Positions 8,942-16,610 of a DNA stretch of 64,000 nucleotides are shown one piece after another. Where the stretch lies: assembly GCF_009708215.1 (NCBI RefSeq), contig NZ_CP046175.1, forward strand, positions 2,046,001-2,110,000, written 5' to 3'. Origin of the DNA: Occultella kanbiaonis (GTDB lineage Bacteria; Actinomycetota; Actinomycetes; Actinomycetales; Beutenbergiaceae). A program made the position numbers and the translations under genes. The notes beneath the pieces are model-generated. The model was not told the DNA's origin and did no database searches. It saw nothing but the letters and a program-made list of their open reading frames with translations. Positions within the stretch are counted from its first letter, which is position 1, and every line of letters begins with the position of its first letter.

Positions 8942-9918
8942 CCACGACAGTCCCCAGAACGTCCGCCCGGGTGAGCGAGGCGGGAGGTGCCGCGGCACGC
9001 GGACCCGGGCGCCGCCGTCGGCACCCCGACCGGCCGCCCTACGAGGCGGAGCCGGGCCCGGTCGCCAAGACCGCGAAGACGACCGCCCTGACCCTGATCG
9101 TGCTGGCCGTGCTGGTGCCGCTGTGGACGGTCGTGGTCACCAGCCTGTCCACCCAGGCGGCGATCAACGACGCCGGCGGCCTGGTCCTGGTGCCCGGTGA
9201 ACTGACCTTCAAGGCGTACACCGACATCATCGCCGGCGGCGTGGTCACCCGCGCGGTCGGGGTGAGCGTCTTCGTCACCGCGGTCGGGACCGCGCTCAGC
9301 CTGGCGGTGGCGATCCTCACCGCCTACGGGCTGTCCCGGCCCGGGTCCCTCGGCCACCGGCCGATCCTGTTCATGCTGCTCATCACCATGTTCTTCGGGG
9401 CCGGGATGATCCCGACCTACCTGGTGGTGGCCGGGCTGGGCCTGATCGACTCGCTGTGGGCGCTGATCCTGCCCACTGCCGTCTCCGCGTTCAACATCCT
9501 GATCATGCGGAACTTCTTCACGAACATCGACCGCGGCATCCTCGACAGCGCCCGGATCGACGGCGCCAGCGAGTGGCGCATCCTCGGCCAGATCGTGCTG
9601 CCGCTGTCCAAGGCCGTGATCGCGGTGGTCGGCCTGTTCTACGGGGTCGCCTACTGGAACGCGTTCTTCAACGCGGTGCTCTACATCAACGACTCGGCCA
9701 AGTGGCCCCTGCAGCTGGTGCTGCGCTCCTACGTGCTCCAGGGGCAGGCCGTGCCGGGCACCACGTTCGACCCGTCCAGCCTCGACGGCGGCCAGACGGC
9801 CGGCCTCGCGATCCAGATGGCCGTCGTGGTGCTCGCCATGGTGCCGGTGCTGATCGTCTACCCGTTCGTCCAGAGGCACTTCTCCAGCGGCGTCATGATC
9901 GGCGCCATCAAGGGCTGA
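8938..9918 (+). CDS. sugar ABC importer permease, YtcP/MalG-like
   Basis: This 326-aa partner permease has a polar N-terminus of about 45 residues, six predicted helices and the coupling loop [20 protein letters not shown], the EAA-type motif. Its ATG overlaps the preceding stop (ATGA). The operon has no nucleotide-binding subunit, so the importer presumably uses an MsmK-type ATPase encoded elsewhere, as is common for Gram-positive CUT1 systems. A short gap with a GAAGGGA ribosome binding site leads to the ThuA gene. Confidence 0.9.
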   Translation: MTTTVPRTSARVSEAGGAAARGPGRRRRHPDRPPYEAEPGPVAKTAKTTALTLIVLAVLVPLWTVVVTSLSTQAAINDAGGLVLVPGELTFKAYTDIIAGGVVTRAVGVSVFVTAVGTALSLAVAILTAYGLSRPGSLGHRPILFMLLITMFFGAGMIPTYLVVAGLGLIDSLWALILPTAVSAFNILIMRNFFTNIDRGILDSARIDGASEWRILGQIVLPLSKAVIAVVGLFYGVAYWNAFFNAVLYINDSAKWPLQLVLRSYVLQGQAVPGTTFDPSSLDGGQTAGLAIQMAVVVLAMVPVLIVYPFVQRHFSSGVMIGAIKG

Positions 9919-9952
9919 GCGCTCGCCGGCCCGCAACCCGAAGGGAACACCC

Positions 9953-10732
9953 ATGACCGAATCCGACACCCCGCTCCGCGTGCTCGTCTGGGGCGAGAAC
10001 CGGCACGAACGGCTCGAGGAGCATGTGGCCGCGCTCTACCCGGACGGGATGCACGGGGCGATCGCCGCCGGCATCACCGAACAGGCGCAGGTCCCCGTCG
10101 AGGTCGGCACCACCACTCTCGACGACCCGGAGCACGGGCTCACCGAGGAGGTCCTCGCCGCCACCGACGTGCTCACCTGGTGGGGGCACAAGGCGCACCG
10201 GGAGGTCTCCGACGAGGTCGTCGACCGGGTCCAGCAGCACGTGCTGGCCGGGATGGGCCTGGTGGTGCTGCACTCCGGGCACTTCTCGAAGATCTTCAAG
10301 CGGCTGATGGGTACGACCTGCAGCCTGCGCTGGCGCAACGACGGCGAGCGGGAGCTGGTCTGGACCGTCGCCCCCGACCACCCGATCGCGGCCGGGGTGC
10401 CGCACCCCATCGTGATCGACGCCCAGGAGATGTACGGGGAGTTCTTCGACGTCCCCGTTCCGGACGAGACGGTGTTCCTGAGCACGTTCGCGGGCGGCGA
10501 GGTCTTCCGCAGCGGGCTGGTGTACCGGCGCGGGCGTGGGAAGATCTTCTACTTCTCACCCGGCGACCAGGAGTACCCCGTGTACCACCACCGCGATGTC
10601 CGGCGCGTGATCGCCAACGCCGTCGACTGGGCCCGCCCGGAGGTGTCGCAGCGATCGCTGCCGGGCCTGGTCCGGGTGGGGGAGCAGCAGGACTGGTCCG
10701 CCCTCGCGAGCACGCCCGAGCCGGTGCGATGA
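9953..10732 (+). CDS. ThuA-domain protein (first of two in the window)
   Basis: The 259-aa cytoplasmic protein belongs to the ThuA family (trehalose utilisation, glutamine-amidotransferase-like fold). Visible features are the opening strand [13 protein letters not shown], the segment [21 protein letters not shown] and the late [20 protein letters not shown]. In rhizobia ThuA acts with the Gfo/Idh dehydrogenase ThuB in breakdown of trehalose and related disaccharides through 3-keto sugars; the exact reaction of most ThuA homologues is not settled. Here it follows the importer genes, with GAAGGGAA before the ATG, and overlaps the next oxidoreductase gene by ATGA. That repeats the thuE-F-G-A-B order, lacking only the ATPase gene. 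Confidence 0.85.
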   Translation: MTESDTPLRVLVWGENRHERLEEHVAALYPDGMHGAIAAGITEQAQVPVEVGTTTLDDPEHGLTEEVLAATDVLTWWGHKAHREVSDEVVDRVQQHVLAGMGLVVLHSGHFSKIFKRLMGTTCSLRWRNDGERELVWTVAPDHPIAAGVPHPIVIDAQEMYGEFFDVPVPDETVFLSTFAGGEVFRSGLVYRRGRGKIFYFSPGDQEYPVYHHRDVRRVIANAVDWARPEVSQRSLPGLVRVGEQQDWSALASTPEPVR

Positions 10733-11865
10733 CCGCCGCGTCCGAGCGCCGGGTGGTCGTGGCGGGCGCGGGCAACATGGGCCGCAAGTGGATCGCCACG
10801 ATCGCCGCGACCCCGGGCGCACGCGTCGTGGGCATCGTCGACGTCGACGCGGCGACTGCGTCCGCCGCGGCCGGGACCCTCGACGGCGGCGCGCAGGTCG
10901 GCACCGAACTGGCCGGCCTGGTCGCGGCCACCGGCGCCGACGTCGTGATGGATGCCACCATCCCGGCCGCGCACCACGCCGTCACCGCCACCGCGCTGCG
11001 CGCCGGCTGCGCGGTGATCGGGGAGAAGCCGGCGGCGCAGACCCTCGCGCAGGCACTGTCCCTGTGCGCGGGTGCCGAGGCCTACGACCGGCTCGTACTG
11101 GTCAGCCAGTCCCGCCGGTACAACCCGCACGTGGACGCGCTCGCAGCCAACGGCGCGAGCCTCGGTGGGCTCGGGATCGGCCAGACGGACTTCTACCGGG
11201 CACCGCACTTCGGCGGCTTCCGGGAGGAGATGGACCACCCCCTGCTGCTGGACATGGCGATCCACCCGTTCGACACCGCCCGGTACGTGCTCGACGCCGA
11301 ACCGGTCAGCGTGTACTGCCGCTCGTTCAACCCACCCTGGAGCTGGTACCGGGGGGACGCGGCCGCGGTCGCGACGTTCGAGATGGACTCCGGTGCGCAG
11401 TACACCTACAACGCCAGCTGGTGCAGCGACGGCGCCGAGACGTCCTGGAACGGTGCCTGGCGGCTGAACGGCGCCGGCGGGACCGTGCGCTGGGACGGCG
11501 AGTCCGAGCCGGTGCTCGACGCGGCGACGGACCTCGACCCGGCGGCCCCGGCGGCGACTGAGAGCGCGGCCAGGTCCGGCATAGCCGGAGCCTGGGACGC
11601 GTTCCTGGCGGCCCTCGAGGCCCCGCCGACCACGCCCCGGCCGCGCGGGCACATCCACGAGAACGTGCTCAGCCTGGCCATGGTCGAGGCCGCGATCTCC
11701 TCCGCGCGAGCCGGCCTGCCGGTGGTGATCGACGACCTGCTCGAGCAGGCCCGGGAGCGGGCGCTCGCGGACGAGACCGACCCCCTCGTCCGGGAGCGGC
11801 TGGCCGGCTGGGGCACGGTGCGCGACCACCTGCTCGGGGCGGGCGCGCCCGCGGCGGTCGGGTAG
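10729..11865 (+). CDS. Gfo/Idh/MocA-family oxidoreductase (ThuB-like position)
   Basis: This 378-aa NAD(P)-dependent sugar oxidoreductase starts with a Rossmann fold ([13 protein letters not shown]) and has the family GEKPA motif near residue 100, which carries the catalytic-site Lys. The C-terminal beta-sheet domain contains the DMAIHPFD segment, which supplies the conserved His. The ATG overlaps the ThuA stop by 4 nt, so the two are coupled. Its position as the partner of ThuA suggests oxidation of a sugar hydroxyl in an imported glycoside, or the reverse reaction. Substrate and cofactor preference are unknown. Confidence 0.87.
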   Translation: MTAASERRVVVAGAGNMGRKWIATIAATPGARVVGIVDVDAATASAAAGTLDGGAQVGTELAGLVAATGADVVMDATIPAAHHAVTATALRAGCAVIGEKPAAQTLAQALSLCAGAEAYDRLVLVSQSRRYNPHVDALAANGASLGGLGIGQTDFYRAPHFGGFREEMDHPLLLDMAIHPFDTARYVLDAEPVSVYCRSFNPPWSWYRGDAAAVATFEMDSGAQYTYNASWCSDGAETSWNGAWRLNGAGGTVRWDGESEPVLDAATDLDPAAPAATESAARSGIAGAWDAFLAALEAPPTTPRPRGHIHENVLSLAMVEAAISSARAGLPVVIDDLLEQARERALADETDPLVRERLAGWGTVRDHLLGAGAPAAVG

Positions 11866-11872
11866 GCCGCGG

Positions 11873-11936
11873 GCCCGACGGCGGTCGCCGGCTCGGGCGC
11901 TCGGCCGAGCCGTGCCTCATGCCCGACGGCGGTCGC
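11873..11936. repeat. 16-bp direct repeat, two copies
   Basis: GCCCGACGGCGGTCGC occurs at 11873-11888 and at 11921-11936, 48 bp apart, in the gap between convergent genes. Between them, GGCTCGG (11890-11896) can pair with CCGAGCC (11905-11911). Confidence 0.6.
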
Positions 11937-11958
11937 TGGGTTCCCGTTGTCGGGCACG

Positions 11959-11997
11959 GGCCGGTCGGCGTCGTCGTCGGGCGTGCCTCGACCGGCC
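11959..11997. terminator. possible bidirectional terminator between convergent genes
   Basis: A perfect 9-bp stem, GGCCGGTCG (11959-11967) with CGACCGGCC (11989-11997), lies between the oxidoreductase operon (rightward) and the GNAT gene (leftward). The 21-nt loop is long, so termination activity is uncertain. Confidence 0.4.
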
Positions 11998-12008
11998 GAC
12001 CGGTCGCG

Positions 12009-12563
12009 TCAGAGCGTCGCGGCCCAGGCCGCCTCGGGCACCTGCGTGCCGGCGATCTCGAGCACGCGCCGGACCCCGAGCGGTTCGAACCCGGCGGTGC
12101 CGAGGAAGTCCTCCCTGGCGGCGTCGCCCTCGAGCACCCAGGTGCGCACCAGGCTGGCGCTCGTGCTGCCGAGGATGTCGGTGCAGGCGGCGAGCAGCCG
12201 CGAGCCGTGGCCCTCGCGCACGTGCTCGGGGTCCACGTACAGGGCCACGATCTCGCCGGTGTCGTTCGACTCGGGGGCAGGTGCGAGGGCCGCGAAGCCG
12301 ACCACCTCGGGACCGGCACACGCCGTCAACAACCGGTGCTTCGCCGTCGGCGGGGCTGTGATGGCAGCGCGCCACGCGCCCGCGAACACCTCCGGGTCGA
12401 GCCCGGCGAGGACCTCCGCCGGGACGACCGCGGCGTGCGCCGCGCGCCACGCCGCGACCTGGATGGCGCCGAGGGTCGCGGCGTCCTCCGCCAGCGACGG
12501 CCGGACCGAGACGTCGGCCGTGAGTCCGTGGGAGTGGCCGGCGTGCGAGCTCTGCGAAGTCAT
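12009..12563 (-). CDS. GNAT-family N-acetyltransferase
   Basis: The 184-aa protein shows the GNAT fold. After a histidine-containing N-terminal tail it has SVRPSLAEDAATLGAIQVAAW, the central strand VGFAALAPAPE, and the acetyl-CoA-binding segment VDPEHVREGHGSRLLAAC (the R/Q-x-x-G-x-G/A loop, here REGHGS) near residues 105-125. The acceptor substrate is unknown. The ATG at 12563 follows a -10 element by 6 nt and lacks a Shine-Dalgarno sequence. It is divergent from dapA. Confidence 0.82.
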   Translation of the reverse strand: MTSQSSHAGHSHGLTADVSVRPSLAEDAATLGAIQVAAWRAAHAAVVPAEVLAGLDPEVFAGAWRAAITAPPTAKHRLLTACAGPEVVGFAALAPAPESNDTGEIVALYVDPEHVREGHGSRLLAACTDILGSTSASLVRTWVLEGDAAREDFLGTAGFEPLGVRRVLEIAGTQVPEAAWAATL

Positions 12564-12569
12564 CCACCC

Positions 12570-12575
12570 AGGCTA
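12570..12575 (-). promoter_or_regulatory. -10 element of the GNAT gene
   Basis: TAGCCT ends 6 nt before the ATG at 12563. Confidence 0.5.
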
Positions 12576-12611
12576 GGCGCTGGGAGGCGCGGCTGCGTCC
12601 AGGCCACCGCC

Positions 12612-12637
12612 GGCCGGCACGACGGGCCGGCACGGCG
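12612..12637. repeat. near-perfect 13-bp tandem repeat in the divergent GNAT/dapA gap
   Basis: GCCGGCACGACGG is followed immediately by GCCGGCACGGCGG. Together with flanking CCACCG and CGGTGG arms it could fold on either strand. No known site is recognised. Confidence 0.4.
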
Positions 12638-12680
12638 GGCCCGCCGGTGGTCCGATACGCCTGCGGAGGCGCGCAAGCGG

Positions 12681-12686
12681 TACCGT
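12681..12686 (+). promoter_or_regulatory. -10 element of dapA
   Basis: TACCGT ends 6 nt before the dapA ATG at 12693, which has no Shine-Dalgarno sequence. Confidence 0.5.
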
Positions 12687-12692
12687 CATCCC

Positions 12693-13607
12693 ATGCCCAG
12701 CCTGAGCCCTTCGCGCACGTTCGGGTCCGTCTCGGTGGCGATGGTCACCCCGATGAACTCCGACGGCAGCATCGACATCGCGTCCTCCCGTCGACTCGCC
12801 CGGCACCTGGTCAAGTCGGGCTGCGATGCCCTGGTCCTGAACGGAACCACGGGGGAGTCCCCGACGACGCACCAGCCGGAGAAGGACGAGTTCGTCGCCG
12901 CGGTCGTCGACGAGGTCGGTGCGCAGGCGATGATCATCGCCGGGGCGGGCTCGAACGACACGGCGCACGCGGTCCGGATCGCCGAGGCAGCGCAGCGCAC
13001 CGGTGCCGACGGCCTGCTCGTGGTGAGCCCCTACTACAACCGGCCCTCGCAGGAGGGCGTCTACCAGCACATCCGAGCCGTCGTCGACTCCGTCGACCTG
13101 CCCGTCATGCTCTACGACATCCCCGGCCGTACCGGCGTCGCCATCGGAGATGCGATCCTCGACCGGCTCGCCGAGCACCCCCGCGTCCTGGCCGTCAAGG
13201 ACGCCACCGGCGACGTCGCCCAGGGCTTCGACCGGATGCGCCGAACCGGGCTGGAGTTCTACTCCGGCGACGACGCCCTCAACCTCGCGTGGCTGACCCA
13301 CGGCGCCTCCGGCGTCGTGAGCGTCGTCGGGCACGTCGTGGCGGGCGGCTACGTGGACATGGTCCGCGCCATCGACGACGGCGACCTCGCCCGAGCGCGC
13401 GACCTGTCCGCCGGCCTCACCCCGGTCCTGGACGCGCTGATGGGCGGCGGTCAGGGTGCCGTGATGGCCAAGGCCGCCCTCGCCCTGCAGGGCGTCATTC
13501 CGCATCCCACCGTCCGCCTGCCCCTCGTGGAGCCGAGCGACACCGAGATCTCTGACCTGCGCGCCGTCTTGCGCGCCCACGGACTACTTGAGGAAGTCAC
13601 TACATGA
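12693..13607 (+). CDS. dapA: 4-hydroxy-tetrahydrodipicolinate synthase
   Basis: The 304-aa enzyme condenses pyruvate with aspartate semialdehyde in the lysine and diaminopimelate pathway (cytoplasm). It has the family motifs NGTTGESPTTHQPEK, the YYNRPSQEG segment with the proton-relay Tyr, LYDIPGRTGV with Tyr141, and the Schiff-base lysine Lys169 in VLAVKDATGD. Length is normal. The ATG at 12693 was chosen because it begins the usual N-terminus and lies 6 nt after a -10 hexamer; the frame is open far upstream but without plausible starts. The stop overlaps the RNase J start (ATGA), a pairing conserved in actinobacteria. Confidence 0.96.
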   Translation: MPSLSPSRTFGSVSVAMVTPMNSDGSIDIASSRRLARHLVKSGCDALVLNGTTGESPTTHQPEKDEFVAAVVDEVGAQAMIIAGAGSNDTAHAVRIAEAAQRTGADGLLVVSPYYNRPSQEGVYQHIRAVVDSVDLPVMLYDIPGRTGVAIGDAILDRLAEHPRVLAVKDATGDVAQGFDRMRRTGLEFYSGDDALNLAWLTHGASGVVSVVGHVVAGGYVDMVRAIDDGDLARARDLSAGLTPVLDALMGGGQGAVMAKAALALQGVIPHPTVRLPLVEPSDTEISDLRAVLRAHGLLEEVTT

Positions 13608-15289
13608 GTCATCCCCACCCCGACCTTCAACTCCCCGGGCCGCTCGCGCCCGGCGCACTTCGCATCGTCCCCCTCGGGGGCCTCGGCGAGGTCGGCCGCA
13701 ACATGACGGTGTTCGAGTACGACGGCAAGCTCCTGATCATCGACTGCGGGGTGCTGTTCCCCGAGGACCACCAGCCCGGCGTCGACCTGATCCTGCCCGA
13801 CTTCGACTACATCTCCGACCGCCTGAACGACATCGAGGCGATCGTGCTCACGCACGGCCACGAGGACCACATCGGCGCCGTGCCCTACCTGCTGCGGCTG
13901 CGGCGGGACATCCCGCTGGTCGGTTCCCAGCTCACGCTCGCGTTCCTCGAGGCGAAGCTGAAGGAACACCGCATCAACCCGAACCTGCAGCCGGTCTCCG
14001 AGGGCCAGCGACGCAAGTTCGGCGCGTTCGACCTCGAGTTCGTGGCCGTGAACCACTCGATCCCGGACGCGCTCGCCGTGGCCGTCCGGACCCCGGCCGG
14101 ATCGATCCTGCACACCGGCGACTTCAAGATGGACCAGCTGCCCCTCGACGGGCGCATCACCGACCTGCGTGCGTTCGCCCGGCTCGGCGAGGAGGGCATC
14201 GACCTGTTCATGGTCGACTCCACCAACGCCGAGGTGCCCGGCTTCACCGTGGCCGAGCGGGAGATCGGGCCCGTCCTGGACGGCGTCTTCACGCGGGCCG
14301 ACGGCCGGATCGTGGTGGCCTCGTTCTCTTCGCACGTGCACCGCGTGCAGCAGGTCCTGGACGCCGCGAACGCGCACGGGCGCCGGGTGGCGCTGGTCGG
14401 CCGGTCGATGGTGCGGAACATGACCATCGCCGCCGAGCTCGGCTACCTGCACGTACCCGACGGTGTCCTCATCGACGTCAAGAAGATCGACGACCTGCCC
14501 GACGACCGGGTGGTGCTGATGTGCACCGGGTCCCAGGGTGAGCCGATGGCGGCGCTGTCCCGCATCGCGAACCGGGACCACCGGGTCTCGGTCGGCCCCG
14601 GCGACACCGTGATCCTCGCGTCCTCGCTGATCCCGGGCAACGAGAACGCCGTGTTCCGGATCATCAACGGCCTGATCCGGCTCGGCGCGAAGGTGGTGCA
14701 CCAGTCCAACGCGCGCGTGCACGTCTCCGGGCACGCCTCCGCCGGTGAGCTGCTGTACTGCTACAACATCGTGCGACCGAAGAACGTGATGCCGGTGCAC
14801 GGCGAGATCCGCCACCTGGTCGCCAACGGGGCGCTCGCCGTCTCCACCGGTGTGCCGCCGGAGCGGGTCGTGCTCGCCGAGGACGGCGTGGTCGTCGACC
14901 TGATCAAGGGCAAGGCCCGCATCGCTGGCGCGGTGCCGTGTGGCTACGTGTACGTGGACGGCTCGTCCGTCGGCGGGGTCACCGAGGCCGAGCTCAAGGA
15001 CCGCCGGATCCTCGGCGAGGAGGGCTTCATCTCGATCTTCGCCGTGGTGGACTCCTCGACGGGCAAGGTGGTCTCCGGCCCGCAGCTGCACGCCCGCGGC
15101 GTGGCCGAGGACGACGCGAAGCTCGCCGAGATCGTCCCCGAGCTGACCAAGGCGCTGTCCGAGGCGACCGCCGGTGGCACCGCTGACACCCACCAGCTGC
15201 AGCAGGTCATCCGTCGGGTCGTGGGCCGCTGGGCCTCGACCCGGCTGCGTCGCCGCCCGATGATCATCCCGGTCGTCGTCGAGGCCTGA
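13604..15289 (+). CDS. rnj: ribonuclease J
   Basis: The 561-aa metallo-beta-lactamase/beta-CASP nuclease processes and degrades RNA (5'-3' exonuclease and endonuclease activity known for the family). The zinc-binding motif HGHEDH is at residues 84-89; NHSIPDA and HTGDFKMD are further metal-ligand segments, and the beta-CASP domain occupies about 220-370, followed by HVSGHASAGEL and PVHGE. The C-terminal domain is of usual size. Translation is coupled to dapA by a 4-nt overlap. A strong terminator follows at 15311. Confidence 0.96.
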   Translation: MSHPHPDLQLPGPLAPGALRIVPLGGLGEVGRNMTVFEYDGKLLIIDCGVLFPEDHQPGVDLILPDFDYISDRLNDIEAIVLTHGHEDHIGAVPYLLRLRRDIPLVGSQLTLAFLEAKLKEHRINPNLQPVSEGQRRKFGAFDLEFVAVNHSIPDALAVAVRTPAGSILHTGDFKMDQLPLDGRITDLRAFARLGEEGIDLFMVDSTNAEVPGFTVAEREIGPVLDGVFTRADGRIVVASFSSHVHRVQQVLDAANAHGRRVALVGRSMVRNMTIAAELGYLHVPDGVLIDVKKIDDLPDDRVVLMCTGSQGEPMAALSRIANRDHRVSVGPGDTVILASSLIPGNENAVFRIINGLIRLGAKVVHQSNARVHVSGHASAGELLYCYNIVRPKNVMPVHGEIRHLVANGALAVSTGVPPERVVLAEDGVVVDLIKGKARIAGAVPCGYVYVDGSSVGGVTEAELKDRRILGEEGFISIFAVVDSSTGKVVSGPQLHARGVAEDDAKLAEIVPELTKALSEATAGGTADTHQLQQVIRRVVGRWASTRLRRRPMIIPVVVEA

Positions 15290-15310
15290 GCCACAGGCGC
15301 TGCGCTCCCG

Positions 15311-15342
15311 AGGACCCCCGGCACACCAGTGCCGGGGGTTCT
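15311..15342. terminator. terminator after the dapA-rnj operon
   Basis: A perfect 11-bp stem, ACCCCCGGCAC (15314-15324) with GTGCCGGGGGT (15329-15339), closes an ACCA loop and is followed by TCTCGC. It lies between convergent rnj and tetR and may serve both. Confidence 0.85.
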
Positions 15343-15371
15343 CGCACGTCGGGGTCTCGGCGGGCCGGGCG

Positions 15372-15938
15372 TCAGCCCGCTGAGGACCGGAGCGCCGCGG
15401 CGTAGCGGTCGGAGTGCTCGCGCTCGTCGCCCGGCAGCAGGCCGGCCAGCTCCAGGCTGACCAGCCCGTGCACGAGACCCCACAGGCGCAGGGCCGTCGG
15501 CTCGGGGCCGGCATCGCCGACCTCCGCACGAGGGAGCCGGGCGACGGCGTCGCGCAGGACGCCGAACGTCGGCTCGGCCAGGGGGTCCTTGGACCGGCGG
15601 ACCCCGTCCGCCGCGAACATCACCCGGTAGAAGTGCGGGTCCGCCAGTGCGCTCTCCCGGTAGGCCAGCCCGAGCGCGAACAGGTCCGCCCCCGCGTCGC
15701 CCGTGCGGGGCACTGTCGCGAGATGCCGGCCGAACCGCTCGAACCCCTCGTCCACCACCGCCTCGATCAGCCCGTCACGCCCACCGAACAGGGTGTACAC
15801 GGCGGCCGTCGTGGTGCCGGCCGCGGCGGTCACCGCCCGCAGCGACATGCCGTCCGGTCCATTGGCGGACAGCGCCCGGGAGGCGTGTTCGAGCAGGCTC
15901 GTGCGGAGGGTCTCGTCATGGGTGCGGGGGCGGGCCAT
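15372..15938 (-). CDS. TetR-family repressor
   Basis: The 188-aa regulator has an N-terminal helix-turn-helix (about residues 8-55, with RAVTAAAGTTTAAVYTLFGG as the recognition part) and a C-terminal ligand/dimer domain of the TetR_C_33 type. The ATG at 15938 lies 6 nt after a -10 hexamer, so the transcript is probably leaderless. It is divergent from the small membrane protein at 16015. A palindrome covers the promoter of that gene and lies just upstream of the tetR -10, so it probably represses both. The inducer is unknown. Confidence 0.88.
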   Translation of the reverse strand: MARPRTHDETLRTSLLEHASRALSANGPDGMSLRAVTAAAGTTTAAVYTLFGGRDGLIEAVVDEGFERFGRHLATVPRTGDAGADLFALGLAYRESALADPHFYRVMFAADGVRRSKDPLAEPTFGVLRDAVARLPRAEVGDAGPEPTALRLWGLVHGLVSLELAGLLPGDEREHSDRYAAALRSSAG

Positions 15939-15944
15939 GAGCCG

Positions 15945-15950
15945 AGTCTA
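15945..15950 (-). promoter_or_regulatory. -10 element of the tetR gene
   Basis: TAGACT ends 6 nt before the ATG at 15938. Confidence 0.5.
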
Positions 15951-15954
15951 GGGC

Positions 15955-15983
15955 TTGACACCAGTTTTCTTACAGCGTTAGAT
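15955..15983 (+). promoter_or_regulatory. promoter of the 16015 membrane-protein gene
   Basis: A consensus -35 TTGACA (15955-15960), 17-bp spacer and -10-like TTAGAT (15978-15983). The -10 is embedded in the palindrome described at 15966-15997. Confidence 0.6.
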
Positions 15984-15997
15984 AACAGTGTTAGTAA
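15966..15997. promoter_or_regulatory. TetR operator (palindrome over the promoter)
   Basis: An imperfect 32-bp palindrome centred between 15981 and 15982, with core arms GTTA and TAAC and outer arms ACA and TGT; 11 of 16 positions pair. It covers the -10 of the rightward promoter and lies 16 bp behind the tetR -10, as expected for a divergent TetR-controlled pair. Confidence 0.6.
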
Positions 15998-16014
15998 ACC
16001 GGAGCAGAGATCGG

Positions 16015-16434
16015 ATGATCGCCATGATCGAGTTGTCCCAGGCCGCCACGACGACGGCCGGCGTTGCGATCCTCGCCGCCGTGACCGTCACCAGCGGTGG
16101 CTACTTCCTGACGAAGGTGGTCACCGGCAAGGTGCCAACCACCGCCTTCCAGACCGCGTTCTTCCGCGCCGGGCACGCCCACGCCGGTGTGCTCATCGTG
16201 TTCGGCCTGGTCTGCCTGCTGCTCACCGAGGCGACGGCGCTGGCCGGCTTCTGGCGCTGGCTCGCCGGCACCGGGGTGCTGGTCGCGGCGATCGCCATGC
16301 CGGCCGGCTTCTTCTTCTCCGCCATGGGCAAGGGCCGGGAGCGGCCGAGCCGCTGGATCGCGATCCTCTACCTGGGCGCACTGTCGCTCGTCGCCGGTCT
16401 CATCACCCTGGGGATCGGCCTCCTGACGGCGTGA
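16015..16434 (+). CDS. small four-helix membrane protein under TetR control
   Basis: The 139-aa integral membrane protein has four hydrophobic segments (about residues 9-30, 50-70, 75-98 and 115-137) separated by short basic loops (FFRAGHAHAG, KGRERPSR). No enzymatic motif is visible. The ATG at 16015 has GGAG 10 nt upstream; ATG at 16024 is an alternative. Its promoter is overlapped by the operator of the divergent TetR gene, suggesting an inducible transport, resistance or stress role. It is not assigned to a family. Confidence 0.7.
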   Translation: MIAMIELSQAATTTAGVAILAAVTVTSGGYFLTKVVTGKVPTTAFQTAFFRAGHAHAGVLIVFGLVCLLLTEATALAGFWRWLAGTGVLVAAIAMPAGFFFSAMGKGRERPSRWIAILYLGALSLVAGLITLGIGLLTA

Positions 16435-16560
16435 GAACCGGCCCGCAGGCGCCCGCGATCGGCTCGCAGCAGGCGACCCGAGCGTGATCCAGGACACCCG
16501 CGTGCGGCGGTCGGCGTGCGTGTCATCCCGGACTCGGCGGCGGATCTTTGGTTGAGTAGA

Positions 16561-16580
16561 GCCGACAGGCTTGTCTCGGC
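16561..16580 (+). promoter_or_regulatory. small inverted repeat in the ftsK leader
   Basis: GCCGA (16561-16565) and TCGGC (16576-16580) flank a 10-nt centre. It lies 30 nt before the ftsK start, upstream of its ribosome binding site. Function is unknown. Confidence 0.3.
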
Positions 16581-16610
16581 ACGCCTGACCCGAGAGGACA
16601 ACCAACAATC

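Noticed and set aside
11866-12008. Small RNA suggested by the repeated 16-mer and hairpins
   Set aside because: It lies between convergent genes where terminators are expected; no promoter-like element is visible.
16435-16610. Small gene between the 139-aa membrane protein and ftsK
   Set aside because: No frame with a plausible start, ribosome binding site and stop; the stretch fits an ftsK promoter and leader.
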